Positions 16,585 to 25,677 are shown, counted from the first letter of the stretch. The stretch: 64,000 nt of DNA from JAXLWB01 sp046328715 (GCA_046328715.1 JAXLWB010000003.1:1-64000); one strand, 5' to 3'. Program-made: numbers and translations. Notes: generated from the sequence alone by a model not told the origin.

Positions 16585-17565
16585 TCATACCAGCAGATTC
16601 TGGTTGCGATAGGCGTCGTAGGCCGCCATCAAGCAGCCAATATCCATCACAGCATGGCCTAACTTTGCTGGGACAACGTTGCAAGCCCGACTAGAGATGG
16701 GTAGCGCTTCCTGTGCCAACACTTCACGAGCGGGAGCCAGCACCAGGTCGCCAAGAACCACTCCCAGAGTGCCAATCACGATGACCTCAGGGTTAAGCAG
16801 GTCCACCAGGATAGCCAACCCTTTGCCTAGCCACGTTCCTACCTCGTAGATCAATTCCAAGGCGGCCGTTTCGCCCGCCAGGGCGCGCCCCACGATGTTA
16901 GCGGTGGTTGTTCCAGTCGGGAACGCCTGCGGATTGCGAAGATACCCCAACTTCACGATCCCGGCACCGCAGGCAAAAGCTTCCCATGAGCCCACCTTCC
17001 CGTACTCGGTCGGCCCGCTTTCAGAAAGGCGGATGTGGCCGACCTCGCCAGCAGAATCGGTGGCCCCGTGGTAAATGGCCCCATTTAAGATCAAGCCAGC
17101 GCCGAGGCCGGTCCCCATTGTCAGGAAAACCAGATTACGAGTCCCACGCCCGGCCCCAAAGTAATACTCTGCCAGAGCGCCAGCATTGCCATCGTGTTCT
17201 ACATACACTGGCAGATGACAATGATTTTCCAGAGCGTCTTTGAGATGTGCTTCACCCCAAGCTGCCAGATGCGGCGGCGTGTAAAGCACGCCTGTTTTGA
17301 TGTTCAATGGCCCGCCAACCGCGACACTGATTGCCTGAGGGGCTTGGAAACCAACCTGACTTACCTGATGCAGGAAAGCGTCAATCTCCGTGCAGAGCAC
17401 GTTACAGGCTACGGAAAAGTCCAGATCGGCCGGCGTTGGGAATTCATGACGAGCTACAACTTCGGCATGTAACGTTCCTAAGACAAGCGCGGTTTTCGTT
17501 CCCCCAATATCCAAACCCAAAATATAGGGGGATGAAAATTCTTTAGGATTCAATTGTTTCTGCAA
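16585..17565 (-). CDS. ROK-family sugar kinase-like protein without the zinc motif
   Basis: This 326-residue protein of the ROK group (glucokinase/NagC-like) shows the ATP phosphate motif DIGGTKT (residues 19-25), catalytic Asp125 in VEHDGNAG, MGTGLGAG, and EVGH (174-177). The CxCGxxGCxE zinc site that normally follows EVGH is replaced by TEYGKVGSWE (about 186-195), so structural zinc is probably absent. There is no N-terminal HTH, so it is a kinase or kinase-derived protein, not a repressor. It stands alone, convergent with the isochorismatase gene, from which only 14 nt separate it. Confidence 0.87.
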   Translation of the reverse strand: MQKQLNPKEFSSPYILGLDIGGTKTALVLGTLHAEVVARHEFPTPADLDFSVACNVLCTEIDAFLHQVSQVGFQAPQAISVAVGGPLNIKTGVLYTPPHLAAWGEAHLKDALENHCHLPVYVEHDGNAGALAEYYFGAGRGTRNLVFLTMGTGLGAGLILNGAIYHGATDSAGEVGHIRLSESGPTEYGKVGSWEAFACGAGIVKLGYLRNPQAFPTGTTTANIVGRALAGETAALELIYEVGTWLGKGLAILVDLLNPEVIVIGTLGVVLGDLVLAPAREVLAQEALPISSRACNVVPAKLGHAVMDIGCLMAAYDAYRNQNLLV

Positions 17566-17725
17566 ACCAAACCTCGTAGTATGGGAAAAGCACCGATGAC
17601 TGGTGCTGCTAGAACCACATGTGAACTTGTTGCCTATTTTAACAAATATTCCACGACTCGCATCCCAAAGTCAAATCTTTTGGTAAAAATCAATCAAGAG
17701 GCTTGACGTTTATACTGATGCTCTG

Positions 17726-17767
17726 CACGAAGTAACACTTTTTGCAGCTAAAAAGTGTTACTTCGTG
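17726..17767. repeat. Perfect 18-bp inverted repeat
   Basis: CACGAAGTAACACTTTTT (17726-17743) and its exact complement (17750-17767) flank a 6-nt loop (GCAGCT). It lies in the 389-nt gap between the divergent ROK and SDR genes, in which nothing else is evident. The hairpin would be very stable in RNA. It could be an operator, a terminator of upstream-reading transcripts, or a small mobile palindrome. Confidence 0.7.
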
Positions 17768-17954
17768 GCAACCACTAATATAACTAACCGAGACGCCATT
17801 AAAATCAGCTACACGAAAACCCCTTCTTCCACAGAGCTTACTTGTGCATTTTCGGATGAAACAGCACCTAGCACAGAGCCATGTTCTGCTATGATTAGCG
17901 CATAATTAGAACATGGCGGCGTTGCCCATGGATCAACGCCAGCAAAGGAGGTAA

Positions 17955-18353
17955 ATGATGGACATACCAGGCAAAGTTGTCATTATTACCGGCGCTTCGA
18001 TGGGAATTGGGGAGGCGACGGCCCGCGTCTTCGCTGCGGCGGGCGCACAGTTGGTCCTCGCTGCGCGCTCTGTTGACAAGTTGGAAGCGATTGCCCAGAG
18101 TCTGTCCCCGCAGGCCAAAACGCTGATCGTACCGACCGATATGACCAGTCAAGCACAGGTTAAGGACTTGATCGATACGGCATATGCCCGCACTGATTTT
18201 GGGAAGAATGCTCTGCGCACAGAAACCGGCGGTCCTAGCCGGTCTCCAACAGGCAACAGGCCGATGCCCAAACCAGATTCAGCAGAAGATGTAGCCCGCA
18301 AGATCCTGCAAGCCGCTATCAACGAACCCACGGAAATGGGCATGGAGGACTAA
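17955..18353 (+). pseudogene. Short-chain dehydrogenase with internal deletion
   Basis: The first 80 codons are a normal SDR N-terminus (VVIITGASMGIGEATARVF, cofactor-binding TGxxxGIG). The last 40 resemble the C-terminal end (RPMPKPDSAEDVARKILQAA). About 100-130 residues between, including the NAG strand and the catalytic Ser and YxxxK, are missing. The frame was preserved across the junction near 18190-18215. AAAGGAGGT upstream of the ATG is intact, so a 132-residue inactive product could still be made. The deletion appears clean. Confidence 0.75.
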
Positions 18354-18373
18354 ATCACCGACGTGATACGACC

Positions 18374-19813
18374 ATGAGACCACTTGAAACGCTGCTTATT
18401 GTAGTCAACGTACTCACTTTCATCGTCTTGGCACTGCCATTGCCCAGCAGCCTGCACGGGATGCATTATGCGGCACTTCTTGCGCTGTTAATTGCGGCGA
18501 TGCAGGTTCTGTTCGAAGGCGCACGCTGGCAGATGTTTCCCGCTTATGGATTCACGCTCCTCTTGTTCTTACTTTGGCTGCCCGGCATCGTGATCCCGGA
18601 TAGCATTCATGTCAATCGGCCGGTCGCGATTCTGGGCATGGTGGCAGGGCTGCTCATCCTCAGCATCTCGATTGCCTTGCCGATTCTAGTGCCTGTGTTC
18701 CACTTTCCGCACCCCACAGGGCCGTACGCCATTGGCACGCTAACCCAATATTGGGTCGATACGACGCGCAAAGATGATTTTGGCCTTGCTCCGAATACCC
18801 AGCGCGAATTGATGGTGCAGATCTGGTACCCTGCTAAGAATGACCCGGCAGCGCCGCGCACGCCATACGTGGAACATCCAGAAGGGCTGGTCACATTAGC
18901 GAAACTTGCGCGCATGCCAGAGTTCATCTTCAACCACTTTCACTACGTGACCACCAACGCCATCCCGTCAGCACCTGTGGCAGACGCTGAGCCCCGCTAC
19001 CCAGTGCTGATCTTTATGTCCGGGCGCGGCGGTTACCGCCAGTCGAACAGCGTCCAAGTCGAGCATCTGGTCTCTCATGGCTACATCGTGGTAGCCCTCG
19101 ATCAGCCCTATGCTTCCTCTGGCGTTGTCTTCCCAGATGGACGCATCGTCACGATGGACCCTCGCATGTTTGATCCCGAACGTCCAGGGCATCCTCCATT
19201 CTTCGATTCTGCGCAGATATTCCCTTATTTGGCGCAGGATGTCAGCTTCACACTAGATCAGCTTTCGGCTTTGAATCAGGCAGAACCCGATGGTATTTTG
19301 ACTAGGCGCTTGGACATGGAGCATGTGGGCGTCTTCGGCGTGTCGTTGGGCGGGATCGCAACTGGCGAAGCCTGCCACCTAGAGCAGCGCGTGAGTGCCT
19401 GCCTAGTATTGGATGCTGCCATGCCAGCCGACGTGGTGGAGTCGGGCTTGCAGCAGCCAACGATGTGGATTAGCCGGGAAGCCCAATGGATGGAGTTGGA
19501 AGGCTGGAAGCAGGCTGACATCGATGAAACACAGAACTCGATGCGAACGGTCTATGATAGCCTGCCAGGAGATGGCTATCTCGTGCTAGTGCCCGGTATG
19601 TTCCACGTCAACCATGCCGATGCCCCGTACTTTTCACCCGTTGGGTCAAAGATCGGTTTTACCGGACCCATCGACGGTCGACGAGGGCTAGACATCATCA
19701 ATGCTTATTCCTTGGCCTTCTTTGACAAGGAACTCAAAGGCCAGCCAGCGTCCCTGTTGGATGGAGCGTCGAGCCAGTTCCCTGAAGTCAGCTTTTTTTC
19801 AAAAAGCAAATAG
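18374..19813 (+). CDS. Membrane-anchored alpha/beta hydrolase (PAF-acetylhydrolase-like)
   Basis: This 479-residue protein begins with three or four transmembrane helices (residues 5-105). A hydrolase domain of the platelet-activating-factor acetylhydrolase/dienelactone hydrolase type follows: LMVQIWYPAK, YPVLIFMSGRGGYRQSN (oxyanion), nucleophile elbow GVFGVSLGG, ILDAAMP-like VLDAAMP and late GMFHVNH with the catalytic His. It would act on esters at the outer face of the membrane. The start lies 21 nt after the SDR remnant. Confidence 0.85.
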   Translation: MRPLETLLIVVNVLTFIVLALPLPSSLHGMHYAALLALLIAAMQVLFEGARWQMFPAYGFTLLLFLLWLPGIVIPDSIHVNRPVAILGMVAGLLILSISIALPILVPVFHFPHPTGPYAIGTLTQYWVDTTRKDDFGLAPNTQRELMVQIWYPAKNDPAAPRTPYVEHPEGLVTLAKLARMPEFIFNHFHYVTTNAIPSAPVADAEPRYPVLIFMSGRGGYRQSNSVQVEHLVSHGYIVVALDQPYASSGVVFPDGRIVTMDPRMFDPERPGHPPFFDSAQIFPYLAQDVSFTLDQLSALNQAEPDGILTRRLDMEHVGVFGVSLGGIATGEACHLEQRVSACLVLDAAMPADVVESGLQQPTMWISREAQWMELEGWKQADIDETQNSMRTVYDSLPGDGYLVLVPGMFHVNHADAPYFSPVGSKIGFTGPIDGRRGLDIINAYSLAFFDKELKGQPASLLDGASSQFPEVSFFSKSK

Positions 19814-19884
19814 CTAACGTGAAACTACTTTGCTATACTGGCTGTCTTTGGCAGGCCAGCATGGATACTTCAAGGAGGTAGGGC

Positions 19885-20691
19885 ATGTCACTTTCCAGAT
19901 TTCGGTTGGACGGTTCAGTCGTCATCATTACGGGAGCTGGACGGGGGATCGGTGCCGCTATTGCGCGGGTCTTTGCAGATGCCGGGGCCAATCTACTGAT
20001 CTGTTCGAGGACAGAGGCGGATTTACTTGAGTTACGCGCTCAACTCCAGAGCGACAGTACGCAGGTCCACACCATTGCACTTGATCTCGCAAATCCCAAG
20101 CACGCTTCGATTCTCATTTCAGAAGCCGTTGCTCACTTTGGGCGAATTGACACGATTGTCAACAATGTTGGTGGGGCCAATCCAGGCGGGTTTCTGGCGA
20201 CTTCTTGGAGTGATATTGATAAGGCGATCTCGTTTAATCTCGCAACTGCCCATGAATTGACTCGTCTCGCCGTACCCCATCTGTTAGAAGCACAGCAGAA
20301 CGCTATCAACAACCAAGCTCGATCCAGCCCATCCGTCATCTCGATCTCCTCAATCTATGGGCAACGTCCAGGCAAGGGACTGATTGCCTATGGTGTGGCG
20401 AAGGCGGCCATTCTTCACTGGACCCGATTAGCCGCCGTTGAACTTGCCCCGCATATTCGGGTGAATGCCATCGCAGCAGGGATTATCGAAACTTCAGCAA
20501 CTGAAAAAGCGTTCCAAGATGCCGCCCTAAGACGAAAATTTGAAAAGTCAAGTAGTTTGGAGAGGATCGGAACAGCGGAAGACGTTGCAGATGGGGCGCT
20601 CTACTTAGCTTCACCAGCCGCCAGTTTTGTTACCGGAACAATCCTGGAAATTGATGGCGGAGCCGGTGAAAACAGGTTGGATTCACTATAG
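19885..20691 (+). CDS. SDR-family oxidoreductase
   Basis: This complete 268-residue classical short-chain dehydrogenase has cofactor motif TGAGRGIG (residues 17-24), NNVGG, catalytic Ser in SISSIYG, the YGVAK tetrad element, and a C-terminal AASFVTGTILEIDGG typical of FabG-like members. NAD(P)H-dependent reduction or oxidation of an alcohol/ketone is expected; the substrate is unknown. AAGGAGGTAGGGC gives a strong start. The methyltransferase ATG follows one base after the stop, so the two are co-translated. Confidence 0.92.
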   Translation: MSLSRFRLDGSVVIITGAGRGIGAAIARVFADAGANLLICSRTEADLLELRAQLQSDSTQVHTIALDLANPKHASILISEAVAHFGRIDTIVNNVGGANPGGFLATSWSDIDKAISFNLATAHELTRLAVPHLLEAQQNAINNQARSSPSVISISSIYGQRPGKGLIAYGVAKAAILHWTRLAAVELAPHIRVNAIAAGIIETSATEKAFQDAALRRKFEKSSSLERIGTAEDVADGALYLASPAASFVTGTILEIDGGAGENRLDSL

Positions 20692-20692
20692 G

Positions 20693-21370
20693 ATGGCTTC
20701 TACGAATATCAAATCAGATAGACACAGCATTCCACGGGGGCTACCTTTGAGTCGATTTGGTGCTGATCCACTTTCATTTTTCAGTTCTGTGTACCAAGCT
20801 ATTGCACCTTGGGATATCGGCGCGCCACAACCCGCCATGGCTGCACTTCTCGAAAAATATCCGCCCACCGATCCAATTCTGGATACTGGTTGTGGTTCTG
20901 GCGATCTCGCCATCTACCTGGCGCAACTTGGATATTACGTGGTTGGCATTGATTTTGTTGAAGTCGCCATCAAAGGTGCCCAAGACAAAGCTGACTCGCT
21001 TCCGCACGAGACATCACAACGGTTGCGTTTTCAAGTCGCAGACGCCCTGCACCCTTCCCTCCTCCATCAAAAGTTTGGGGCGGTTGTCGACACTGGGTTT
21101 TATCATCTATTTCCCCCGGAACAATGTGACCACTTGATTGACGAAGTTGGAGCAGTGTTGCTTCCTCACGGCTGCTATTATTTGCATGAGTTTGCCATCG
21201 AATTTACTCTACCGAATGTACCACGCCACATTACTGTAGATGAGCTGCATACACGATTTACGCCCGAGCGAGGATGGCGCATCAAAGACATTCAAACCGT
21301 GGAATTTCTAAGTCGAGTCGCTCCACCAGTGCCAGCAATCTGTGCCTGTGTAGAGCGTCTTCCTGTATAA
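20693..21370 (+). CDS. Class I SAM-dependent methyltransferase
   Basis: This 225-residue methyltransferase has motif I DTGCGSGDLAIYLA (about residue 63), an acidic residue at the end of strand 2 (VVGIDFVE), and FGAVVDTGFYHLFPPEQ as motif IV. The layout is close to the thiopurine/tellurite (TPMT/TehB-like) group, which methylates small thiols or metalloids. The start at 20693 directly follows the SDR stop; the longer frame inside the SDR has no similarity. It is probably the second gene of a small operon with the SDR, and the acetyltransferase at 21383 may be the third. Confidence 0.88.
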   Translation: MASTNIKSDRHSIPRGLPLSRFGADPLSFFSSVYQAIAPWDIGAPQPAMAALLEKYPPTDPILDTGCGSGDLAIYLAQLGYYVVGIDFVEVAIKGAQDKADSLPHETSQRLRFQVADALHPSLLHQKFGAVVDTGFYHLFPPEQCDHLIDEVGAVLLPHGCYYLHEFAIEFTLPNVPRHITVDELHTRFTPERGWRIKDIQTVEFLSRVAPPVPAICACVERLPV

Positions 21371-21382
21371 ATAGCACCCAAT

Positions 21383-21928
21383 ATGCACATTTCCCATCTC
21401 GAACCTACCGATCTCGACGCCATTGAACAAGCTGCGGAAGCTCTGGTCGCCGGTTTTGTGATCATGGCACCTGACGCCTGGCCAGAGCTTGCATCTGCGC
21501 GCCAGGAAGTACACGAAGCGCTCATCGAAGACCGAATCTGTCTGGTGGCAAAGGACGACGAGGGCGTCGTCCAAGGCTGGATTGGCGGGCGTCACTCCTA
21601 TGCACGGGTCTGGGAGTTACACCCGTTGGTCGTCCATCCACACGCACAAATGCGAGGCATCGGACGCATGTTGATCGAGGCGCTGGAAAGAGAGGTAAAG
21701 CAGCGGGGCGGCTTAACCATCTTACTAGGCAGTGATGACGAAGCAGAGATGACAACCCTGAGTGGAGTCGATCTGTATCAAGATACGTGGACCCATGTAA
21801 CCAACATTCGGAACGTGCGTGGTCACCCCTATGAGTTCTATCAGAAATGTGGCTACACAATTGTCGGTGTCGTGCCAGATGCCAACGGTATGGGGCGACC
21901 TGATATCCTGATGGCAAAGCGGATCTGA
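21383..21928 (+). CDS. GNAT-family N-acetyltransferase (aminoglycoside 6'-type-like)
   Basis: This 181-residue acetyltransferase has WIGGRHSYARVWELHPLVVHP followed by HAQMRGIGRMLIEALE, the acetyl-CoA loop, and HPYEFYQKCGYTIVGVVPD at the end. The arrangement is reminiscent of AAC(6')-Ib/GCN5 proteins that acetylate amino-sugars, but resistance function is inference only. It starts 12 nt after the methyltransferase gene, consistent with one transcript. The gap to the next gene (21929-22074) shows nothing notable. Confidence 0.85.
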   Translation: MHISHLEPTDLDAIEQAAEALVAGFVIMAPDAWPELASARQEVHEALIEDRICLVAKDDEGVVQGWIGGRHSYARVWELHPLVVHPHAQMRGIGRMLIEALEREVKQRGGLTILLGSDDEAEMTTLSGVDLYQDTWTHVTNIRNVRGHPYEFYQKCGYTIVGVVPDANGMGRPDILMAKRI

Positions 21929-22074
21929 TCGTCAAGCTGCGCTACCGCCCTTGGCCGCCAGGAGGAGTGAGATGAACCGAAGGGACGCGCCGTTCCACTC
22001 GGTCTGCAAGTCGGCGGTCCCAATATGCGGCTCCCCGACGAATACGATGCGGCATAACAAAGAAAGGCCTTACA

Positions 22075-22446
22075 ATGCTACGATTTGATCATGTTTTTGT
22101 CTTTGCCAAGGATGCGAAGCGCTCCTCGGACTTCCTGGCTCAGATCTTAGGAATTCCGCCTGCTCTGCCAAGCGGACCGGATGGGGATATCTACCGATTG
22201 GAAATCGAAGCAGCAGGTGCCGTCCAGTATCATCCACACGATGGCGAGATTCCAACTCACCACATTGCCTTCAGGGTCGATCGCGCCACGTTCGATGCCG
22301 CGTTGAAGCGTCTTCAACAGATGGGTATCGAATACGGCAACGATCCGGAAGAAACGAAAAACCTAAAATACAGTGACTTTCTGGGCGGTTATGGTCGCAT
22401 TTTCTTTCTCGACCCCGACGGCCATTTGTTTGAAATCGTGGCTTAA
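22075..22446 (+). CDS. VOC-superfamily protein
   Basis: This 123-residue single VOC module opens with RFDHVFVFAKDAKRSSDFLAQIL, has HHIAFRVDRATFDAAL in the middle (metal-binding His), and ends FFLDPDGHLFEIVA with the final acidic ligand. The three ligand positions His-His-Glu appear intact, so metal-dependent activity is plausible. AAAGGCC upstream is a weak ribosome-binding site. It is monocistronic or co-transcribed with the prolyl iminopeptidase gene 89 nt downstream. Confidence 0.85.
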   Translation: MLRFDHVFVFAKDAKRSSDFLAQILGIPPALPSGPDGDIYRLEIEAAGAVQYHPHDGEIPTHHIAFRVDRATFDAALKRLQQMGIEYGNDPEETKNLKYSDFLGGYGRIFFLDPDGHLFEIVA

Positions 22447-22535
22447 CCGGGACCACCCCGGCGCTCGGTCCAGATACGGTCTATGTGACAATTACAGGTG
22501 CGATTATCGCCTTGCAGTAAAGGATCAAGACAACC

Positions 22536-23486
22536 ATGAGAGAACTTTACCCAGAAATTGAACCATTCGCCTCGGGGATGCTCGAGGTCAAGGACGGTCA
22601 CAGCCTCTATTGGGAAACCGTCGGCAACCCGACGGGCACGCCTGCGCTTTATCTGCATGGTGGACCTGGGAGTGGCTGTAGCACCCGCTCGCGCCGTTAC
22701 TTTGACCCCAATGCCTATCACGCCGTGCTCTTTGACCAGCGCGGTTGTGGACGTAGCCTCCCGCTTGCCTCTGACTTTGCGACTGGCTTGCGTACCAACA
22801 ACACCGATCACTTGATCGCTGACATTGAAACGCTGCGTGAGCAGCTTCGCATCGACCGCTGGGTGGTAGTTGGCGTTTCCTGGGGGGTAACCCTAGCCCT
22901 TGTCTATGCGCAACGCTATCCTGAACGGGTTAAAGCAATGGTGCTGGGGGCGGTAACGGCTGGCACACAGCGGGAGATCAGTTGGATCACGCGCGATATG
23001 GGTCGCATCTTTCCTCGCGAGTGGGAACGCTTTGCCGCGCTGGTCCCCGAGGCTGAGCGTGGAGGTGACTTGACCGCCGCCTATGCGCGGCTCTTGGCCG
23101 ATCCCGACCCAACGGTGCGCGAACAGGCGGCCTTCGAGTGGTGTCGCTGGGAGGACACTCACGTTTCGCTCATGCCCGATTGGGAACCAGACCCACGTTA
23201 CGAAGACGCCGAGTTTCGTTTCCTCTTTGCGCGCCTTGTGACCCACTACTGGAGTCATGGCTGCTTTCTCACCGATGGCGAGATCATGGCGGGCATGCCT
23301 CGCTTAGCCGACATTCCTGCGGTCCTGATTCATGGTCGCTGGGATGTGTCTGGTCCGTTGGATACCGCCTGGGCCTTGCACCGTGCCTGGCCCAAGAGTG
23401 AGCTACAGATCCTGGATGAAGCAGGTCATGGCGGCGTGGGCTTTCCTGAAGCGATGGCGACGGCACTGGATCAATTTCGAGCGTAG
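22536..23486 (+). CDS. pip: Prolyl iminopeptidase (S33)
   Basis: This 316-residue cytoplasmic alpha/beta hydrolase removes N-terminal proline from peptides. Diagnostic features are the oxyanion HGGPGSG (41-47), DQRGCGRS (67-74), the nucleophile Ser115 in GVSWGVTLAL, a helical cap rich in acidic residues, Asp in HGRWDVSGP and His in DEAGHGG. The usual GGSWGS elbow reads GVSWGV here, a mild variant. Length and start match the bacterial monomeric group. Confidence 0.93.
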   Translation: MRELYPEIEPFASGMLEVKDGHSLYWETVGNPTGTPALYLHGGPGSGCSTRSRRYFDPNAYHAVLFDQRGCGRSLPLASDFATGLRTNNTDHLIADIETLREQLRIDRWVVVGVSWGVTLALVYAQRYPERVKAMVLGAVTAGTQREISWITRDMGRIFPREWERFAALVPEAERGGDLTAAYARLLADPDPTVREQAAFEWCRWEDTHVSLMPDWEPDPRYEDAEFRFLFARLVTHYWSHGCFLTDGEIMAGMPRLADIPAVLIHGRWDVSGPLDTAWALHRAWPKSELQILDEAGHGGVGFPEAMATALDQFRA

Positions 23487-23539
23487 GAGCAGGCAAACCG
23501 TCAATGACCAACATGTCTACAATGATAGAACACTATATA

Positions 23540-23613
23540 GGGCAAAGTCAGAACCACGAGCGTGAGCAAGTGGCAGCCAGTCGCTCACGCTCGTGGTTCT
23601 GACAGACTTGCCC
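23540..23613. repeat. Intergenic palindromic repeat, TCAGAACC family (perfect)
   Basis: TCAGAACCACGAGCGTGAGC (23548-23567) and its exact complement (23583-23602) enclose a 15-nt loop. An outer GGGCAA/TTGCCC pair (23540-23545, 23608-23613) extends the stem. It belongs to the same family as 15143-15200 and the array at 28604-28982. It lies between the prolyl iminopeptidase and the DinB-like gene and might serve as terminator, though no T-run follows. Confidence 0.8.
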
Positions 23614-23717
23614 CTATTCTGAGATACACCCTCTGCTCGCCATCGGTCATGCACCGCGCTAGGGATGTGCTATCATATCAGTGCCCGGACAACTACGAAC
23701 TAGGAGACAATCTAGCG

Positions 23718-24203
23718 ATGAATGCCAACGCCTTTCGTCATTTTTATGAGTACCATATCTCCGAAAACACCAAGATCTGGGAGATCTGTGGCACCCAGTT
23801 ATCCGAGGAACAGTTTACGCAGGCTATGGACTATTCGCACGGCTCGGTGCGCGATCAGATCGTTCACATCATCAACTGTGACGACCTCTGGTTCAGCGAA
23901 TTGCAAAACATCGAATCGCTAGAACCGCCTCCCCATACCAGCGATCGGGCAACCATTCGCGCCCATTGGGACCAGGTAGAGCGACGGATGCGCGCCTATC
24001 TTGCTGGATTGCAGGATGAGATGTTACTCACGAAGCCGATCCAAGAACCAGAGGAAGATAGGGTGCTCAGCGTCTGGCAAGTGCTGTTGCATGTCGCCAA
24101 TCACGCCACTGACCATCGGGCACAGTTGCTGAGGCAACTCAACGATCTCGGCGTCACAACTTCGTCGCAGGATTATATTTTCTACGTCTACGAACATCTT
24201 TAA
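23718..24203 (+). CDS. DinB-family protein
   Basis: This 161-residue four-helix-bundle protein has histidines at the expected metal-binding places: DYSHGSVRDQIVHIINCDDLW in helix 2 and VLLHVANHATDHRAQLLRQL in helix 4. The segment WQVLLHVANHATDHRAQ is diagnostic for the DinB family. TAGGAGA 11 nt upstream supports the ATG at 23718; the longer open frame runs into the palindromic repeat. A damage- or stress-related thiol-dependent function is possible, but the substrate is not known. Confidence 0.87.
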   Translation: MNANAFRHFYEYHISENTKIWEICGTQLSEEQFTQAMDYSHGSVRDQIVHIINCDDLWFSELQNIESLEPPPHTSDRATIRAHWDQVERRMRAYLAGLQDEMLLTKPIQEPEEDRVLSVWQVLLHVANHATDHRAQLLRQLNDLGVTTSSQDYIFYVYEHL

Positions 24204-24241
24204 CTCATCGCTGAAGATTAATATCGGGTTTTGCTGCTTTC

Positions 24242-24589
24242 ATGAATATCAAAACGGCCAATACAATCCTCTATTGCAAGAAGTGGGCAGAGACTGTCGC
24301 GTTCTACGCCGAAGTGCTCCATTTGAAAGCCCACTTCTCGAATGAGTGGTTTGTGGAATTTTGGCTCAACGCCGATGCACGCTTGAGTATTGCGAATGAG
24401 GAGCGAGCTTCGATCAAGAGTGGCGATGGTCAAGGCATCACGATCGGCTTCCAAGTCGAGGAGTTGCAAACTGTCCATCACCAACTGATCGAAGCGGGCT
24501 ACTATCCCACGCCGATCAAAGCGCGCTGGGGCTCGCAGGTATTCTATGTCTCCGACCCCGAAGGAAATCGGCTCGAATTTTGGTCGTAA
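24242..24589 (+). CDS. VOC-superfamily (glyoxalase-like) protein
   Basis: This 115-residue VOC module has ILYCKKWAETVAFYAEVLHLK at the start, GITIGFQVEELQTVHHQLIEAG in the middle and YVSDPEGNRLEFWS at the end. The first metal ligand position holds Asn/Leu rather than His, so it may bind a ligand instead of catalysing (bleomycin-resistance type). It follows the DinB-like gene after 38 nt. No Shine-Dalgarno sequence is seen. Confidence 0.83.
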   Translation: MNIKTANTILYCKKWAETVAFYAEVLHLKAHFSNEWFVEFWLNADARLSIANEERASIKSGDGQGITIGFQVEELQTVHHQLIEAGYYPTPIKARWGSQVFYVSDPEGNRLEFWS

Positions 24590-24628
24590 TCTCGACTTGT
24601 CACGAAGAAAGGTCAAATAAGTTCAGGG

Positions 24629-25312
24629 ATGAAGCTCACAAGAACAACGCTCTATTCACTCTTGCTGCTTATTACATGCGTCGGGCTTGGGCTGGTTGGC
24701 TGGATTGGACTCCGCTATCGCTACAGTACGCTCACTACTGTAGAATCAGGGATCGGATTTGTCACGCTGTTGATCGTGGCTGCCATACTTGCGCTTTACC
24801 GCCAGCAAGCCAGGCGCAACCAGGACACAACTGGTGACAAGGTGCTGCTCCTGGGCCTCGCACTCGGGTTGATCTGGATGATCGAGATCAGCATCAACAA
24901 CTTTATCGCTCCTCCGCTTCCCGCTCGGGATATCATCGACGACATTCTCTGGGCCATCATTTCGTTTGTCACCCTGTTCTTTGCAGTCAAACAGGCATAT
25001 CGGGAAAACCGTTTTGGCGCAGGGGTAACTGTGGGAATTTGGAGTGGATTTGTAAGTGGACTGGTTGCATGCTTTATGGCATTACTTGTCATTGCCTTTG
25101 GCATGCATTTCATTCTTCAAGATCCACTAAACATCGCCGAGTGGTCCGTGCGCGCCGCAACGACCGATGCCCCTAATATGGCAACCTATTTCGCCTTTGA
25201 AACATTTGCTGGAGCCTTTGCTCACCTCATTCTTATTGGCGTGATATTCGGTATGCTACTCGGCATGTTCGGGGCTGGCATTGGCAAAGGAATCAAACGC
25301 ATCACCAGGTAA
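24629..25312 (+). CDS. Multispanning membrane protein, unknown family
   Basis: This 227-residue integral membrane protein has about six hydrophobic segments (residues 7-25, 35-55, 70-92, 100-120, 130-160 and 195-220). The last segments are Gly-rich (GVIFGMLLGMFGAGIGKGIK). I do not recognise the family. It starts 39 nt after the VOC gene and its stop lies 8 nt before the MazF-like toxin gene, so it occupies the place where an antitoxin would normally be; it has no antitoxin features. Confidence 0.7.
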   Translation: MKLTRTTLYSLLLLITCVGLGLVGWIGLRYRYSTLTTVESGIGFVTLLIVAAILALYRQQARRNQDTTGDKVLLLGLALGLIWMIEISINNFIAPPLPARDIIDDILWAIISFVTLFFAVKQAYRENRFGAGVTVGIWSGFVSGLVACFMALLVIAFGMHFILQDPLNIAEWSVRAATTDAPNMATYFAFETFAGAFAHLILIGVIFGMLLGMFGAGIGKGIKRITR

Positions 25313-25320
25313 TCTAGTGC

Positions 25321-25677
25321 ATGGAAATCAATCAAGGGGACATCTATTGGCTACGGGTGGATCGAGCGGATGGGGCGGAGGCTGACTACGCTCATCCCTA
25401 TGTGGTGATTCAGGACGATGTGATCAACCGCAGCCGTATTAACACGGTGGTGGTTTGTGCGTTGACCTCAAATCTCAAACGGGTGAGCGAGCCTGGGAAT
25501 CTATTGCTGGAGGCAGGCGAAGCCAATTTACCCAAACAGAGTGTCATAGTCGTGTCGCAGGTCGACACAGTTGAAAAGATGCAGTTAGGCGAGTACATCG
25601 GGTCACTGAGCAAAGAGCGGATTGAACAGATCTTCGCCGGAATGCGCTTTCAACAGCGCTCATTTTTCGGCTCATAG
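25321..25677 (+). CDS. MazF/PemK-family endoribonuclease toxin (no antitoxin seen)
   Basis: This 118-residue protein has the MazF core: QGDIYWLRV, HPYVVIQDDVINRSRINTVVVC, LPKQSVIVVSQVDTVEKMQL. The conserved Arg/Ser-Thr active-site elements are in place, so cleavage of mRNA is plausible. No MazE/PemI-like gene is found upstream (a membrane-protein gene precedes it by 8 nt) or downstream (157 nt of intergenic sequence). Solitary MazF-like proteins occur in other bacteria and some may be controlled from elsewhere. Confidence 0.87.
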   Translation: MEINQGDIYWLRVDRADGAEADYAHPYVVIQDDVINRSRINTVVVCALTSNLKRVSEPGNLLLEAGEANLPKQSVIVVSQVDTVEKMQLGEYIGSLSKERIEQIFAGMRFQQRSFFGS

